A stretch of 64,000 nucleotides of DNA from Candidatus Competibacteraceae bacterium. Its GTDB lineage: Bacteria; Pseudomonadota; Gammaproteobacteria; Competibacterales; Competibacteraceae. The number at the start of each line of letters is the position of its first letter. Within the stretch, counting starts at the first letter, position 1. The stretch is taken from the NCBI GenBank assembly GCA_027492875.1, contig JAPUDV010000057.1, positions 13,766-77,765 of the forward strand. The letters run 5' to 3'. Under the pieces are notes generated by a model. It was not told the origin of the DNA and did no database searches. It saw only the letters and a list, made by a program, of their open reading frames with translations. Made by a program: the position numbers and the translations under genes. Shown here piece after piece: positions 43,467-52,184 of this stretch.

Positions 43467-45863
43467 TCAAGAATTTTTTTCTTCCTGAGTGTGAGGCTTA
43501 GGGGTTTGGTGGTACCACTCGCCATCAATCAAAACCCATTCCTCGGTGAGAGTCTGCTGGGTCCATCCGAATGCCCCAACCTCGATTTTACCCTGGAGCT
43601 TGACCGAGGCCCGCTCACCCTCCACCGTCGTTTCCAGAATCTGGACCTCGCGAACCGGCAGTCCGCCGAGTTGCCGGTACTGATCGGGCGTCAGCCAGCC
43701 ACCGGGTCGGGCCGCCGCCTCTAGGCTGTACACGGTCTGGAAGTCATTGACTGAACGGGCGGTCCAGTAACGCTGGACTCTATGCTCCAGCGATTCGCCC
43801 ACTTGAACCTGAGCCGGATTCGCCCGTTCCAGCTTTTTCTCATCAACGACGACCCCAAATTCATGGGCCAATGTTTTTAGATAGCGATCCCGCGCCTGGC
43901 GTTGCTGTTCCGCCTGCCATTGCGCCGCGACCTTGACGCGCATCGTCTCAAAAGCGGCGATCAAAGGCGCCCGCCAGTCAGTCATCAACAATAGTTCATA
44001 ACCCACTGGCGACTGCACGATGCCGGTACGCTGGCCGGGTTGCAGACCGCGCACGGCATCCCGCAACCAGGGCTCGGCGTTGCGGGCGACAAAACCCCGC
44101 TCTGGCCCAGTATCGCGGGCGCGCGGGTTTTCGGTCAATTCCGCTGCGACCTTGCTAAAACCTTCCCCGGTTTCGAGCCGCCGCATGGCCTGTTCGGCGC
44201 GTTGCCGAGCCGTAGGGCCTCCCGTCTGATCGCGGTCGTTGCGGAACTGGATTTGTACCAGTCGAACCAGTTCGGGGATACCGAACTGCTCCCGGTTCGC
44301 ATCGTAATACGCGCGCAGCACGGTCTCGTCCGGCGGTGGCGGCACCGGAAAATATCGATCCCCCAGCAACCGCAAGCCGGTAGCGTATTCTTCCTGCGAC
44401 ATCGCTTTTGAAGGCAGATTTTCTCGCTCGACCGCTTTCTTGAGCAATTCCTCCTCGATCATGAGCCGTAAAACCCGGATTTGACCCGCCTGGGTTTGCA
44501 GTTCCTGACCCAATCCACTTTGCAAGCCGAAATCTTGCAGATCTTTAATCGTGATCGCATGATCGCCCACGCGAGCCAAAACATGGGCAGGATCAACCGT
44601 CAGCGCAATATTACGCTTGATGGCCGAAACCGGATCTGTACGATCATCCTCTCGTTCTACCGTCTGACTAGGCGCAACCTCGGCGGCGGATTTCGGATTC
44701 CTCAAATTGGTCGCTGCCTGCCAGAGCGGTCCATATAAAATCCGCAGCGAATCCTCAGTCTTGTTCAACACGACGATCAAGTCGGATTCCCCGTCACCGT
44801 CTACATCCTGAAGCATCAATTGGTTGACGCTGCTACCCAGCGGTATCTCGACCGTTTCATATCGGTAGGGATTGCCGGTCTCGATTCGGAACAACACCAG
44901 CGACTGCTCGGTGTCGGTCGCCAGCAACCAGCTTCCATCCTTGATCTTGGCTATCGCCAACAAGGCAGGCCCCCAAGCTTGACCGGGAACCAGCAGTTCT
45001 GGCCCCGGCGTGAAATGGCCCTTGCCATCGTTTAAAAGCACCGCGATCCGGCGTTCCGATTCCAAAGGCAGCAGAATATCGAGCGCCCCATCGCCATTCA
45101 AATCCGCTACCACCACATGACGGGGCGCACCGACCGGCGCCGTCCAGATCGCCACTGGTTCAGGGGGCTGGCCGTCCTTGGGATAATCGACCCGCCACAA
45201 GGTCCGCGAACGCCGGGTGGTATAGAGCAACTCAACAATGCCATCGCCATCGATATCTGCGGCGGTCACCGCACCAGGGACGCTGTGCTGCGGCACACCC
45301 AAGGTGTATTCCGCATCCACCTGTGCGGAGTCGGCCTGAAAATTTCTTAGCAACATCCAAGCAGGCCCTTGATAGGGCATCACAGCCAGTGCCGTACCCC
45401 AATTCGGCCAGGAGAACGCCGTGGTCGTAAACGATCCGTCGCCCTGAGGACGGTTCGCGATCTCTCGCAATCCTCTCTCGCCGTCCGGCGCCAACACTTT
45501 CAACTGTTCTTCGCCTTCGGCGTTCAGTAGATAGCGATGCGCGTTCCCAGGTAGACGAGTCAACTCGTTGGCATGAAACCCCAGCACCTTTGCGGCGGGC
45601 CCGGCTTCGAACTGGCGCGGCGCCTTCTGGTAAAGCACCTGTGCTGTTTCCGCGCCGCGATCAGTCACAATCAAGTCGCTACGGCCATCCTCATCCACAT
45701 CGTCCACCACCACGGCGAACGCCCCCCCGGTGAAGGGCAAGAGCTGAAGTATTGGTGATGGCATCGCCGGTTCCATCGCTCGTGGCGACTGGACCACCAG
45801 CAACAACCCTCCAACCAACATTAGGGAACACGAGGATCGCACAAAACCGGGGGTTTTTCGCAT
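43467..45863 (-). CDS. Secreted FG-GAP/VCBS + PpiC prolyl isomerase + NTF2-like fusion protein
   Basis: 798 residues from ATG 45863 (GAGAG 7 nt upstream), giving a signal peptide (LMLVGGLLLVVQSPRA) that a longer reading would bury. Four DxDxDG-type FG-GAP/VCBS motifs follow (VDEDGRSD near 54, IDGDGIVE near 200, LNGDGALD near 252, VDGDGESD near 351), indicating a calcium-binding beta-propeller-like domain. A SurA/PpiC region follows, with its parvulin core at about 531-624 (LVRLVQIQFRN, VGYELLLMTDW). An NTF2-like domain ends the protein (about 694-790; TPDQYRQ, EEWVLIDGEWYHQ). The same isomerase and NTF2-like parts occur as separate genes at 7,632 and 12,712. It is probably a periplasmic foldase for the neighbouring secreted protein. 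Confidence 0.87.
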   Translation of the reverse strand: MRKTPGFVRSSCSLMLVGGLLLVVQSPRAMEPAMPSPILQLLPFTGGAFAVVVDDVDEDGRSDLIVTDRGAETAQVLYQKAPRQFEAGPAAKVLGFHANELTRLPGNAHRYLLNAEGEEQLKVLAPDGERGLREIANRPQGDGSFTTTAFSWPNWGTALAVMPYQGPAWMLLRNFQADSAQVDAEYTLGVPQHSVPGAVTAADIDGDGIVELLYTTRRSRTLWRVDYPKDGQPPEPVAIWTAPVGAPRHVVVADLNGDGALDILLPLESERRIAVLLNDGKGHFTPGPELLVPGQAWGPALLAIAKIKDGSWLLATDTEQSLVLFRIETGNPYRYETVEIPLGSSVNQLMLQDVDGDGESDLIVVLNKTEDSLRILYGPLWQAATNLRNPKSAAEVAPSQTVEREDDRTDPVSAIKRNIALTVDPAHVLARVGDHAITIKDLQDFGLQSGLGQELQTQAGQIRVLRLMIEEELLKKAVERENLPSKAMSQEEYATGLRLLGDRYFPVPPPPDETVLRAYYDANREQFGIPELVRLVQIQFRNDRDQTGGPTARQRAEQAMRRLETGEGFSKVAAELTENPRARDTGPERGFVARNAEPWLRDAVRGLQPGQRTGIVQSPVGYELLLMTDWRAPLIAAFETMRVKVAAQWQAEQQRQARDRYLKTLAHEFGVVVDEKKLERANPAQVQVGESLEHRVQRYWTARSVNDFQTVYSLEAAARPGGWLTPDQYRQLGGLPVREVQILETTVEGERASVKLQGKIEVGAFGWTQQTLTEEWVLIDGEWYHQTPKPHTQEEKNS

Positions 45864-45925
45864 GACTTTACTCTCGGGTTTAATCAACACCCTTGGATAC
45901 CGACAACGACACAGAATTCCTTCCC

Positions 45926-45961
45926 TCAAAAAGAAACGGCGCCTTTCGCAAGGCACCGTTT
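45926..45961 (-). terminator. Rho-independent terminator after the third secreted-protein gene
   Basis: Minus strand: AAACGGTGCCTT pairs with AAGGCGCCGTTT (one G-T wobble) around GCGA, followed by CTTTTTGAGGG. It lies between the secreted-protein gene and the FG-GAP-PpiC gene, matching the layout at 8,725-8,753. Confidence 0.88.
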
Positions 45962-45994
45962 AGGAAAGCTAACTTCAGATCGGATCAGAGCTGA

Positions 45995-47185
45995 TTAGAA
46001 CTCCGCACCCTCGGTCGCCATTTCGGTTTGGAGCTGTGCGGCATTGCTACCCGCGCCCAAGCCGAGCATATTGAAGACCACGCCCGAGGAAGTCCACTCG
46101 ATGGTGCTCTTGTACTCAGGCACACCGAAGCGGATGATGCCGGTATTCACGACCGTGTCGCCTGTATAAACTTCTTTCTCCGAATGAATCATGCCCGGAA
46201 ACGCCGGGACCGCCGGCGTGCTGACTATGACATTCAATTCGTTCGGCAGCGTCACCGAGAACGACCGCTTGTAGACCTGCTCGCTATCGTAGGTTTCACC
46301 AGACGAGCTGCGCGTCGCGTTGGTGTTGAACCAGAACACCATTTCGTTCTTGGTCGCCAACGCCGGATCCAGGAAGTAGCGAAGGTAGATGTCGCGCACA
46401 AAGTTGGAGTAGGGATTGGTGAAATCGATACCACTGATCAGACGGTCGGTGTGCGGATAACCGTCACTTCCCTTGGTCACGTTCAACCACTGAGTGCTCG
46501 GCCCCTGAGGTTCCCGACAATCGCCGCCGGGCACCGCAACCGGGGAATTGTAGGTGCAAACCGGGTTGGACAACACGGGAATAAACGCCTGGGAAGCCCA
46601 GTCGCCGACGATTTGATAGGCATGACCGTAGAGCGCGAACTTGGGCATGCCGACGACGTACGGGAGGTTACCGAGCTGCTCGGAATCGAAGGTATTGTCG
46701 ACGAACAGCATGTAGCCTTCCACGCCGTCCAGCGCCTTCTGGGTGTTTGGATCGCCGGTTACGATGTTACACCAGTCGACCCGCACAAAGTCGTTGTCGG
46801 TGACCGGAATAACGCCATCCAGCACATGCTGGCTCTTGTTGTTATAGAAATACCAATGCACCAAACCCTTACTACCGCCACCAGGCGAGGTGACCCGCGC
46901 GGGTAAGGTCGGCACCGATTGACCTATAACATTCGCCAAAACAGCCGGCGCGGGCTGATAGTAGCCTTTACTATTAACCAAGCCGATCCGGCTTTTCCAG
47001 AACGTGATCAGGCCGATCAAGGTATTTTGGCGACCCCCGGGGACCGCAGTGTTGCAAACCACGCGCGGCACCAGCAGAAAATCGCCAGGAGTCGACAGTT
47101 GCACTGTCGCATAACTGGCGGATGAAGCCAGCAGGGCACCGGCGACTGCCGCAGCGGCACCAACCTTTTTAAATTCACGCACCAT
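45995..47185 (-). CDS. Secreted protein 3 (unknown family)
   Basis: 396 residues from ATG 47185, fixed by AAGGAG 7 nt upstream. The signal peptide (FKKVGAAAAVAGALLASSA) is cut after SYA. The mature start, VQLSTPGDFLLVPRVVCNT, recalls the GDVVIFPYYTARC start of the two paralogues at 8.7-12.6 kb, and GVEGYMLFVDNT recalls their YEGYIVAIVEG; a distant relation is possible but not certain. It has five or more cysteines and many Asn/Ser/Thr residues. No enzymatic motif or anchor is visible. Two promoter-like sites, a strong ribosome site and a strong terminator suggest a highly expressed single-gene message. It sits between the tripartite foldase gene and gspD, so it is a candidate T2SS substrate. 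Confidence 0.8.
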   Translation of the reverse strand: MVREFKKVGAAAAVAGALLASSASYATVQLSTPGDFLLVPRVVCNTAVPGGRQNTLIGLITFWKSRIGLVNSKGYYQPAPAVLANVIGQSVPTLPARVTSPGGGSKGLVHWYFYNNKSQHVLDGVIPVTDNDFVRVDWCNIVTGDPNTQKALDGVEGYMLFVDNTFDSEQLGNLPYVVGMPKFALYGHAYQIVGDWASQAFIPVLSNPVCTYNSPVAVPGGDCREPQGPSTQWLNVTKGSDGYPHTDRLISGIDFTNPYSNFVRDIYLRYFLDPALATKNEMVFWFNTNATRSSSGETYDSEQVYKRSFSVTLPNELNVIVSTPAVPAFPGMIHSEKEVYTGDTVVNTGIIRFGVPEYKSTIEWTSSGVVFNMLGLGAGSNAAQLQTEMATEGAEF

Positions 47186-47251
47186 TTTGAGGCTCCTTAA
47201 CAAGTAGCAAGGGAGAAGCATCATTCAAGAGAAGTCTCAACGACAGAGTAA

Positions 47252-47280
47252 ACTGTACGTTGAAAACATGGATAAGTCAA
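47252..47280 (-). promoter_or_regulatory. Sigma-70-type promoter, proximal, for secreted protein 3
   Basis: TTGACT (47275-47280), 17-bp spacer, TACAGT (47252-47257) on the minus strand, about 65 bp before the start codon. Confidence 0.5.
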
Positions 47281-47351
47281 CCAAACAACACGTGCTGGCA
47301 AAAAAACAACAATCCTTTGTTCATGCCACCACAAACCCCTATTAGTTATGG

Positions 47352-47380
47352 ACTATAAGTGTAGCGCACGGCCCTGTCAA
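47352..47380 (-). promoter_or_regulatory. Near-consensus sigma-70 promoter, distal, for secreted protein 3
   Basis: TTGACA (47375-47380), 17-bp spacer, TATAGT (47352-47357) on the minus strand. It lies exactly 100 bp upstream of the proximal site, and both follow the word GGTTGAC. Several TTGTTGT(T) words surround it. The 279-bp interval to gspD holds these signals and no gene. Confidence 0.65.
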
Positions 47381-47464
47381 CCATACAACAAGCTATACCA
47401 AAAAAACAACAAAACTTTCAGCCTATCCCCGTACCCACCACAAGAACCCTCACGGCAGCAGGAC

Positions 47465-49777
47465 TCAGCCTGCGGGTTGCTGGATCAAGGGCGCAACCTC
47501 CTGCATCTTGCGCTTGATCTCCTCGGTCACCTGATCGGCGTCCTGGCTATTCTCGACCACTCGTGGGGTGATCAACACGATCAGCTCGGTACGGTCTACC
47601 TGTTCTTCGGTGTTGCCGAACAGCGCGCCCAACACCGGAATTTTGTACAGTATCGGAAAGCCGCTCTGTCCTTCGGAACGGTTGTCGCGGATCAACCCCC
47701 CCAGCACCAGCGTCTGTCCGCTCTTGACCACCACCTTGCTGGTCACGCTACGCTGCAAAAATGAGCGCGACGAGATAGATTGGCTGCTGCTCTGGGTGGT
47801 TTCCACCAACGGCCCCAAGTCGATCACTTCCTGCTTGATTTCCATGTTCACCATGCCGCCCGAATTGACCCGGGGCAATACCTCCAACAATACACCGGTA
47901 TCTTTATATTCTACCCCACCCGAGGTGGTCACGTTATTCGTGGTGGTCGTGCCGGATGGAATCGGTTGCTGGGTACCCACCCGGATCACCGCCTGCTGGT
48001 TGTCCACCACCATCACATGGGGCGATGACAGCACCTTGACCTTGGAATCGCTGGCCAAGGTATTCAGCAGAGCACGCACTAGCCCGGCGCTATCGGTGAT
48101 CGCATAGGAAAAAGCGCCGGCTGACCGACCCGCAAGCACATCGTTGACGGTAAGGTTGTCCGCGTTGATCCCGAGCGAACCCGTGCCTGTATGACTACTG
48201 CCCACGTCATTGGTAAAAAACCATTGCAGGCCGTACTGTAACTTGCCGGTCAGGGTCACCTCGGCGATGGTGGCCTCGATCAGGACCTGACGGGGCGTGA
48301 CATCCAGCTTTTGTAGTGTGTTAATGATCCGCTCGTAATTCTGATTGGTGGCCCAGATCAACAGCGAATTATTTTCGGTATCGGCGACGATACGAACTTC
48401 TTCCATGCCCGCGCTGGGCCCGCCGGATCCGATGGCGCTGCCTCCAGCCCCAGTCCCTGCCGTACCACCGGAGCGTCCACCCGCGCGATTGCCAACTGAT
48501 GGCGTGGCCCCCCCCAGCCCGGATGTCCCTACACCCGAGGCACCCGAAGCACCAAGCCCGGAGGAGGACGAACCGGACAGCGTCGACTTGCCGCTTCCCC
48601 CGCCCAAACCAGAACTCGAACCGCCTGCCAAGCCCGATCCGCTGGACAGTTGCGCCGATTTCAGACCTGGCGCCAGTTCGCCCCCCCGGCTTGCGCCCCC
48701 ACCACTACCAAGGTTGAATAGGCCATTGAGCAATTCGGCTACGTAGTCAGCCCGGCTGTTCTGCACTTGATAGACATACAGCCGTTCGCCACCGATGCCA
48801 TCCAGCCGCTCGATCCAGATGGCCGCTTCCTTGAGGTATTCCAACTGCGGCGTGATCACCAGCACCGCATTCAGCTTGCTAAGCGGCACGAATTTAAGCA
48901 TCCCCGCAATCGGCGTTCCGGAACCTTCGCCCAAAAATTGATTCAATTCTCCGGCCAAGGCCTGACTGTCCACATTGCGCAGCCGAAACATACCGATCGA
49001 CATACCCTTGAGCCAATTCACATCGAAAGTATCGATGGTGCTTTGCGCGTTGGCCAACTCTTGTGGGGTACCAGCCAAAATCAGCAGGTTACGAATTGGA
49101 TCCGCCCGGAGAATGCCCCCTTCGGGCAGAAATGGCGTAATGATCGTTTGCATCTCGGTGGCACTCACATAGCGCAAGGGCACGATCCTTACACCATAAC
49201 CCGAGCCACCCTGCCCCGAGCGTGGAGTCAAAATCCCTTTCTGCACGGCGCCCGCAGCCGGAATGATCCGGTACACCCCGCCTTCGCGAACCAGAACCGC
49301 GTTGTTGGCCCGCAGCAATGTCTCCAGCGTCGGCAACAACTGATCCCGTGCGAGCGGTCGGCCGGTTTGCACGGTCACCTCGCCCTGCACTTGCGGGTCG
49401 ATCGTATAGTTTTCCTTGAGGGTGTCGAAAACCACCTTGATCACATCGCGGATATCGGCCCCTTCGAAATTGAGAGTAACTTCGCCGGCTGCGGTGCGCG
49501 TCACGGAGGTCGGCTTGGCGGCGATCTTCCCGTCGATGAAGTTGCCCGTGCCCGGCAGGATCATCGTGGTTCTGGGAGACGGTGCGGTGCCGGACTGGCC
49601 GATGTCGGCCGATCGAGGGGGGGATAGCGGCGCCGAGGTGATCCGGGGTGCTTCACCGGTAGCGGGGGCGGCGGGCATCCCCGTATCCTGAACGTTCTGG
49701 TCGGCAGGTACCGTCGTGCACGCACCGAGCAGCAACACCAGCAACGCGCCGGCTGGTGTAAAAAAAGCCTTTTTCAT
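47465..49777 (-). CDS. gspD: Type II secretion outer-membrane secretin GspD
   Basis: 770 residues from ATG 49777. The N-terminus ends in the lipobox LLGAC, so this secretin is probably a lipoprotein that inserts without a separate pilotin. N0-N3 domains follow: VTLNFEGADIRDVIKVVFDT, VRIVPLRYVSATEMQTIITP. The secretin C-domain has VLSSPHVMVVDNQQAVIRVG, VLEVLPRVNSGGMVNMEI and LVLGGLIRDN. Residues about 355-457 form a Gly/Ser-rich linker, much longer than usual, inside the periplasmic domains. It forms the outer-membrane channel through which folded proteins leave. It is the last gene of the T2SS operon, 13 bp after the XpsN-type gene. Confidence 0.95.
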   Translation of the reverse strand: MKKAFFTPAGALLVLLLGACTTVPADQNVQDTGMPAAPATGEAPRITSAPLSPPRSADIGQSGTAPSPRTTMILPGTGNFIDGKIAAKPTSVTRTAAGEVTLNFEGADIRDVIKVVFDTLKENYTIDPQVQGEVTVQTGRPLARDQLLPTLETLLRANNAVLVREGGVYRIIPAAGAVQKGILTPRSGQGGSGYGVRIVPLRYVSATEMQTIITPFLPEGGILRADPIRNLLILAGTPQELANAQSTIDTFDVNWLKGMSIGMFRLRNVDSQALAGELNQFLGEGSGTPIAGMLKFVPLSKLNAVLVITPQLEYLKEAAIWIERLDGIGGERLYVYQVQNSRADYVAELLNGLFNLGSGGGASRGGELAPGLKSAQLSSGSGLAGGSSSGLGGGSGKSTLSGSSSSGLGASGASGVGTSGLGGATPSVGNRAGGRSGGTAGTGAGGSAIGSGGPSAGMEEVRIVADTENNSLLIWATNQNYERIINTLQKLDVTPRQVLIEATIAEVTLTGKLQYGLQWFFTNDVGSSHTGTGSLGINADNLTVNDVLAGRSAGAFSYAITDSAGLVRALLNTLASDSKVKVLSSPHVMVVDNQQAVIRVGTQQPIPSGTTTTNNVTTSGGVEYKDTGVLLEVLPRVNSGGMVNMEIKQEVIDLGPLVETTQSSSQSISSRSFLQRSVTSKVVVKSGQTLVLGGLIRDNRSEGQSGFPILYKIPVLGALFGNTEEQVDRTELIVLITPRVVENSQDADQVTEEIKRKMQEVAPLIQQPAG

Positions 49778-49790
49778 GAAAATATAGCCT

Positions 49791-50423
49791 TTATCCATCA
49801 GGTTGTGGCGGCGTGGGAACAACCGACGGCGGAAGCGCGTCGGGCTTTGGCGTAACCACGGGCTGACTGACCGGTTGTACATCCCGGCCACGCCTCGCGC
49901 CAGCCCGTTGGGCGTGCGGCCCAAGCGATTTTTGCGGGCGCACCAACGGCAATTCCTGGGTCGATTGGCCCTTACGCAGCACGACTCGGTCGGGGAAAAT
50001 CGCTTCCAGTAGCCACTCGCCTACTTTTTCTCCCAAGCCAATCCGTACCGTTTTGGCATTGGGCTCCTCGGGTCGCAATAAAGCCTTCTTTGCGCTGGAC
50101 GTGATCATCACCCCCAGCAACGTCAGTTTCTGTTCCGTCTTCGGGGGAGCAGGCGGTCTTTCTGGTGGCGCTTCATCAGGAGGCGGAGGAGGTTCCGGTT
50201 GGCGGGTGGAAATAAACAGCGGATGCAGAACGATCTCGCCATACCGATCCAGCGGCGGTAGTTGAAACGGCCGCATTGGTTCCACTGCCGGCAGTTCGAG
50301 GATGCGGTTGGCACCGACTGCCGCCGGAGGGCGCGGCGGGTGCGCCAGTTGCCAGTACGCGGCAACGGCGGCAACCCCTCCAACCAGCAGCCACAACAAC
50401 AGTCCGGCGCTTCTGGCCATCAT
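49791..50423 (-). CDS. Type II secretion inner-membrane protein, GspC/XpsN type
   Basis: 210 residues; its ATG directly follows the gspM stop. One N-terminal membrane helix (about 5-22), a Pro-rich linker (PPPPPDEAPPERPPAPPK) and a homology-region-like domain (about 95-165: LTLLGVMITSSAKKALL, GEWLLEAIFPDRVVL). A basic, Pro-rich tail follows. Position between gspM and gspD and this layout match XpsN of Xanthomonas, the functional equivalent of GspC that links the inner-membrane platform to the secretin. No separate gspC was seen in the window. Confidence 0.85.
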   Translation of the reverse strand: MMARSAGLLLWLLVGGVAAVAAYWQLAHPPRPPAAVGANRILELPAVEPMRPFQLPPLDRYGEIVLHPLFISTRQPEPPPPPDEAPPERPPAPPKTEQKLTLLGVMITSSAKKALLRPEEPNAKTVRIGLGEKVGEWLLEAIFPDRVVLRKGQSTQELPLVRPQKSLGPHAQRAGARRGRDVQPVSQPVVTPKPDALPPSVVPTPPQPDG

Positions 50424-51023
50424 TTAACCGCCTTCCTTGCGCAGGTATCCCGAGACTTCAAATTGAACGGTCAACTGCACCCGGCTATAGCTCGCTAACC
50501 GACCGTTGGGCAGGCGCTGGCGAATTTCCCGCACCGATACGTCCAAATTATCGACGAACAGCAATGGCGTCTGCGATTCAAGGTCGTACAGAATTTTCTG
50601 CAAGCTCTCGGTATCTCCACTCACGGTCGCGTTAACACCCACCTTCATGGCGTTCCCTTCCTCGACTGGTGGCAACGCCTGGGTACTGTGCAGGGTACCG
50701 CCAGCCGCTTCGACGGCGGCCTTGACGCGCTGCTGTAAACCGGCGGCGGCCAGCGGAGGCGCGGATTGCGGCAGGTACTGGGCGCTTATATTGCGGTCCT
50801 GTTGGATGCTGGCGATCACCTGCTGGATCGGTTCGCGGCTAGCAGCCATCCGTTCGAGTTGCCCCAATCGGCCCTGCTGCTGTTCCAGACGCTCTTGATA
50901 GAAACGGTAGCGGGCAATCAGTATCTGGTCCACCAGCAGGTAGAAGGCGCCAGCCATAACCAGCAATAGCAGCGCTAGCGCACCCAGACGCTGCCCCCAA
51001 CCCGGCGAGGTTGCGGCAGTCAT
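50424..51023 (-). CDS. gspM: Type II secretion protein GspM
   Basis: 199 residues from the ATG overlapping the gspL stop (ATGA). One membrane helix (about 13-33, LGALALLLLVMAGAFYLLV), then a coiled coil and a ferredoxin-like periplasmic domain (QQRVKAAVEAAGGTLHSTQ, PLLFVDNLDVSVRE). It resembles the XpsM subtype. It binds GspL and the XpsN-type protein in the inner-membrane platform. Confidence 0.9.
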   Translation of the reverse strand: MTAATSPGWGQRLGALALLLLVMAGAFYLLVDQILIARYRFYQERLEQQQGRLGQLERMAASREPIQQVIASIQQDRNISAQYLPQSAPPLAAAGLQQRVKAAVEAAGGTLHSTQALPPVEEGNAMKVGVNATVSGDTESLQKILYDLESQTPLLFVDNLDVSVREIRQRLPNGRLASYSRVQLTVQFEVSGYLRKEGG

Positions 51024-52150
51024 CGCGGTTCCCTACCAATATGCGCACCCAGCAAGAAACGTTCCTTGCCAGTCCTCGGATCCGTGGTGACCGGCGACAG
51101 AAATCCAGCGCCGTCCAGCAAATCCGAGGCCTCGATAATGCCGACCAACGCCGATGCCCTAGCGGACTGACCGCTGATTTGCAAGCTATCCCCCTTGATC
51201 TGCAACCGTTCCACCCAAGTGTCCGGCGGCAGAATCAGGGTCAATTCCCGCAGCAGATCCACCCGGGGTGGAGCCGCTTTTTTCTTTTCCGCCAGCATGT
51301 TGGACGTTTGCAAGGTCCGATCTAATTGGTTCCGCAGGGCCAGCGACTGATCCGCCGCCGCCCGGAGCCGGTCGCTCCTGGCGTTCGCATCGAGCAACAG
51401 CGCACGCTGCTGCCAGATCGGCAGCAGCGATGCCACCACGACCAGCAGCAGGCTAGCGACGATCACCATCGCCCGCAACCGCTGCCCCCAAAGACCGCGG
51501 CGCACCCGCTGCTCCGGCGGCAACAGATTGAGATCGGAACCAGCCCCGGCCACGTCCAGCACATCCGGCGATAACCCTTGCTGCCGCAACTGGAACAGCA
51601 CTGGATCCACCGCAACCCGCGGCAACGCGGTCAACTCAACCCGCAGACGACGCTGTTCGGGCTGACGCTGCAACACGCGGGCATGGTAATACACCTGATC
51701 GGCGACAAACGGCGTCAGGCGATCCATCTCAAATCCCGCCACCTGGCGCAAGTTCTTCTCTGCGGCTAAAGGCAACGGCAGGGTCCGCACCAGCGCCTGG
51801 CCGGCTGGAAAGCGCAGCACCAATTGTCTGGCTTTTTCCGTTCTGAACCATCTCGCCACAACCTGATAATCAGGCGACGTGCGGTCCAACCTCTCCAATT
51901 CCTGGTCCTGGCCGGCTTCCTCGCGCAACAGCACGCACTCGCCTTCATCCACCGCGATGACCAGCCGCCGCGACGAACCGATCAGCCAGCGACGGATGCC
52001 GGCGGGCAACCAGGCCAGCAGGCCATCCCGCCACCAGCGCCAGACCGCATTCCAGATCCAGCGGGGATTGACTGTCAAAGCCTGCAAACGTGATGAACCC
52101 AGCGACAAAGCCATGCGCGAGCGCCGATCCTCCGGTCTAAGGGGCTGCAT
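51020..52150 (-). CDS. gspL: Type II secretion protein GspL
   Basis: About 376 residues from ATG 52150; no clear ribosome site, and ATG 52114 is an alternative. The actin-like cytoplasmic domain is reduced: a basic N-terminus, then VIAVDEGECVLLRE and FEMDRLTPFVADQVYYHARV, as in the PilM/XpsL-type form. The membrane helix is at about 235-255 (VIVASLLLVVVASLLPIW), followed by a coiled coil and a periplasmic PilN-like domain (PPDTWVERLQIKGDSLQISG). It recruits the GspE ATPase to the membrane. Confidence 0.88.
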   Translation of the reverse strand: MQPLRPEDRRSRMALSLGSSRLQALTVNPRWIWNAVWRWWRDGLLAWLPAGIRRWLIGSSRRLVIAVDEGECVLLREEAGQDQELERLDRTSPDYQVVARWFRTEKARQLVLRFPAGQALVRTLPLPLAAEKNLRQVAGFEMDRLTPFVADQVYYHARVLQRQPEQRRLRVELTALPRVAVDPVLFQLRQQGLSPDVLDVAGAGSDLNLLPPEQRVRRGLWGQRLRAMVIVASLLLVVVASLLPIWQQRALLLDANARSDRLRAAADQSLALRNQLDRTLQTSNMLAEKKKAAPPRVDLLRELTLILPPDTWVERLQIKGDSLQISGQSARASALVGIIEASDLLDGAGFLSPVTTDPRTGKERFLLGAHIGREPR

Positions 52151-52184
52151 ACAATACAACTTTATGATTCATACTGAGATATCT

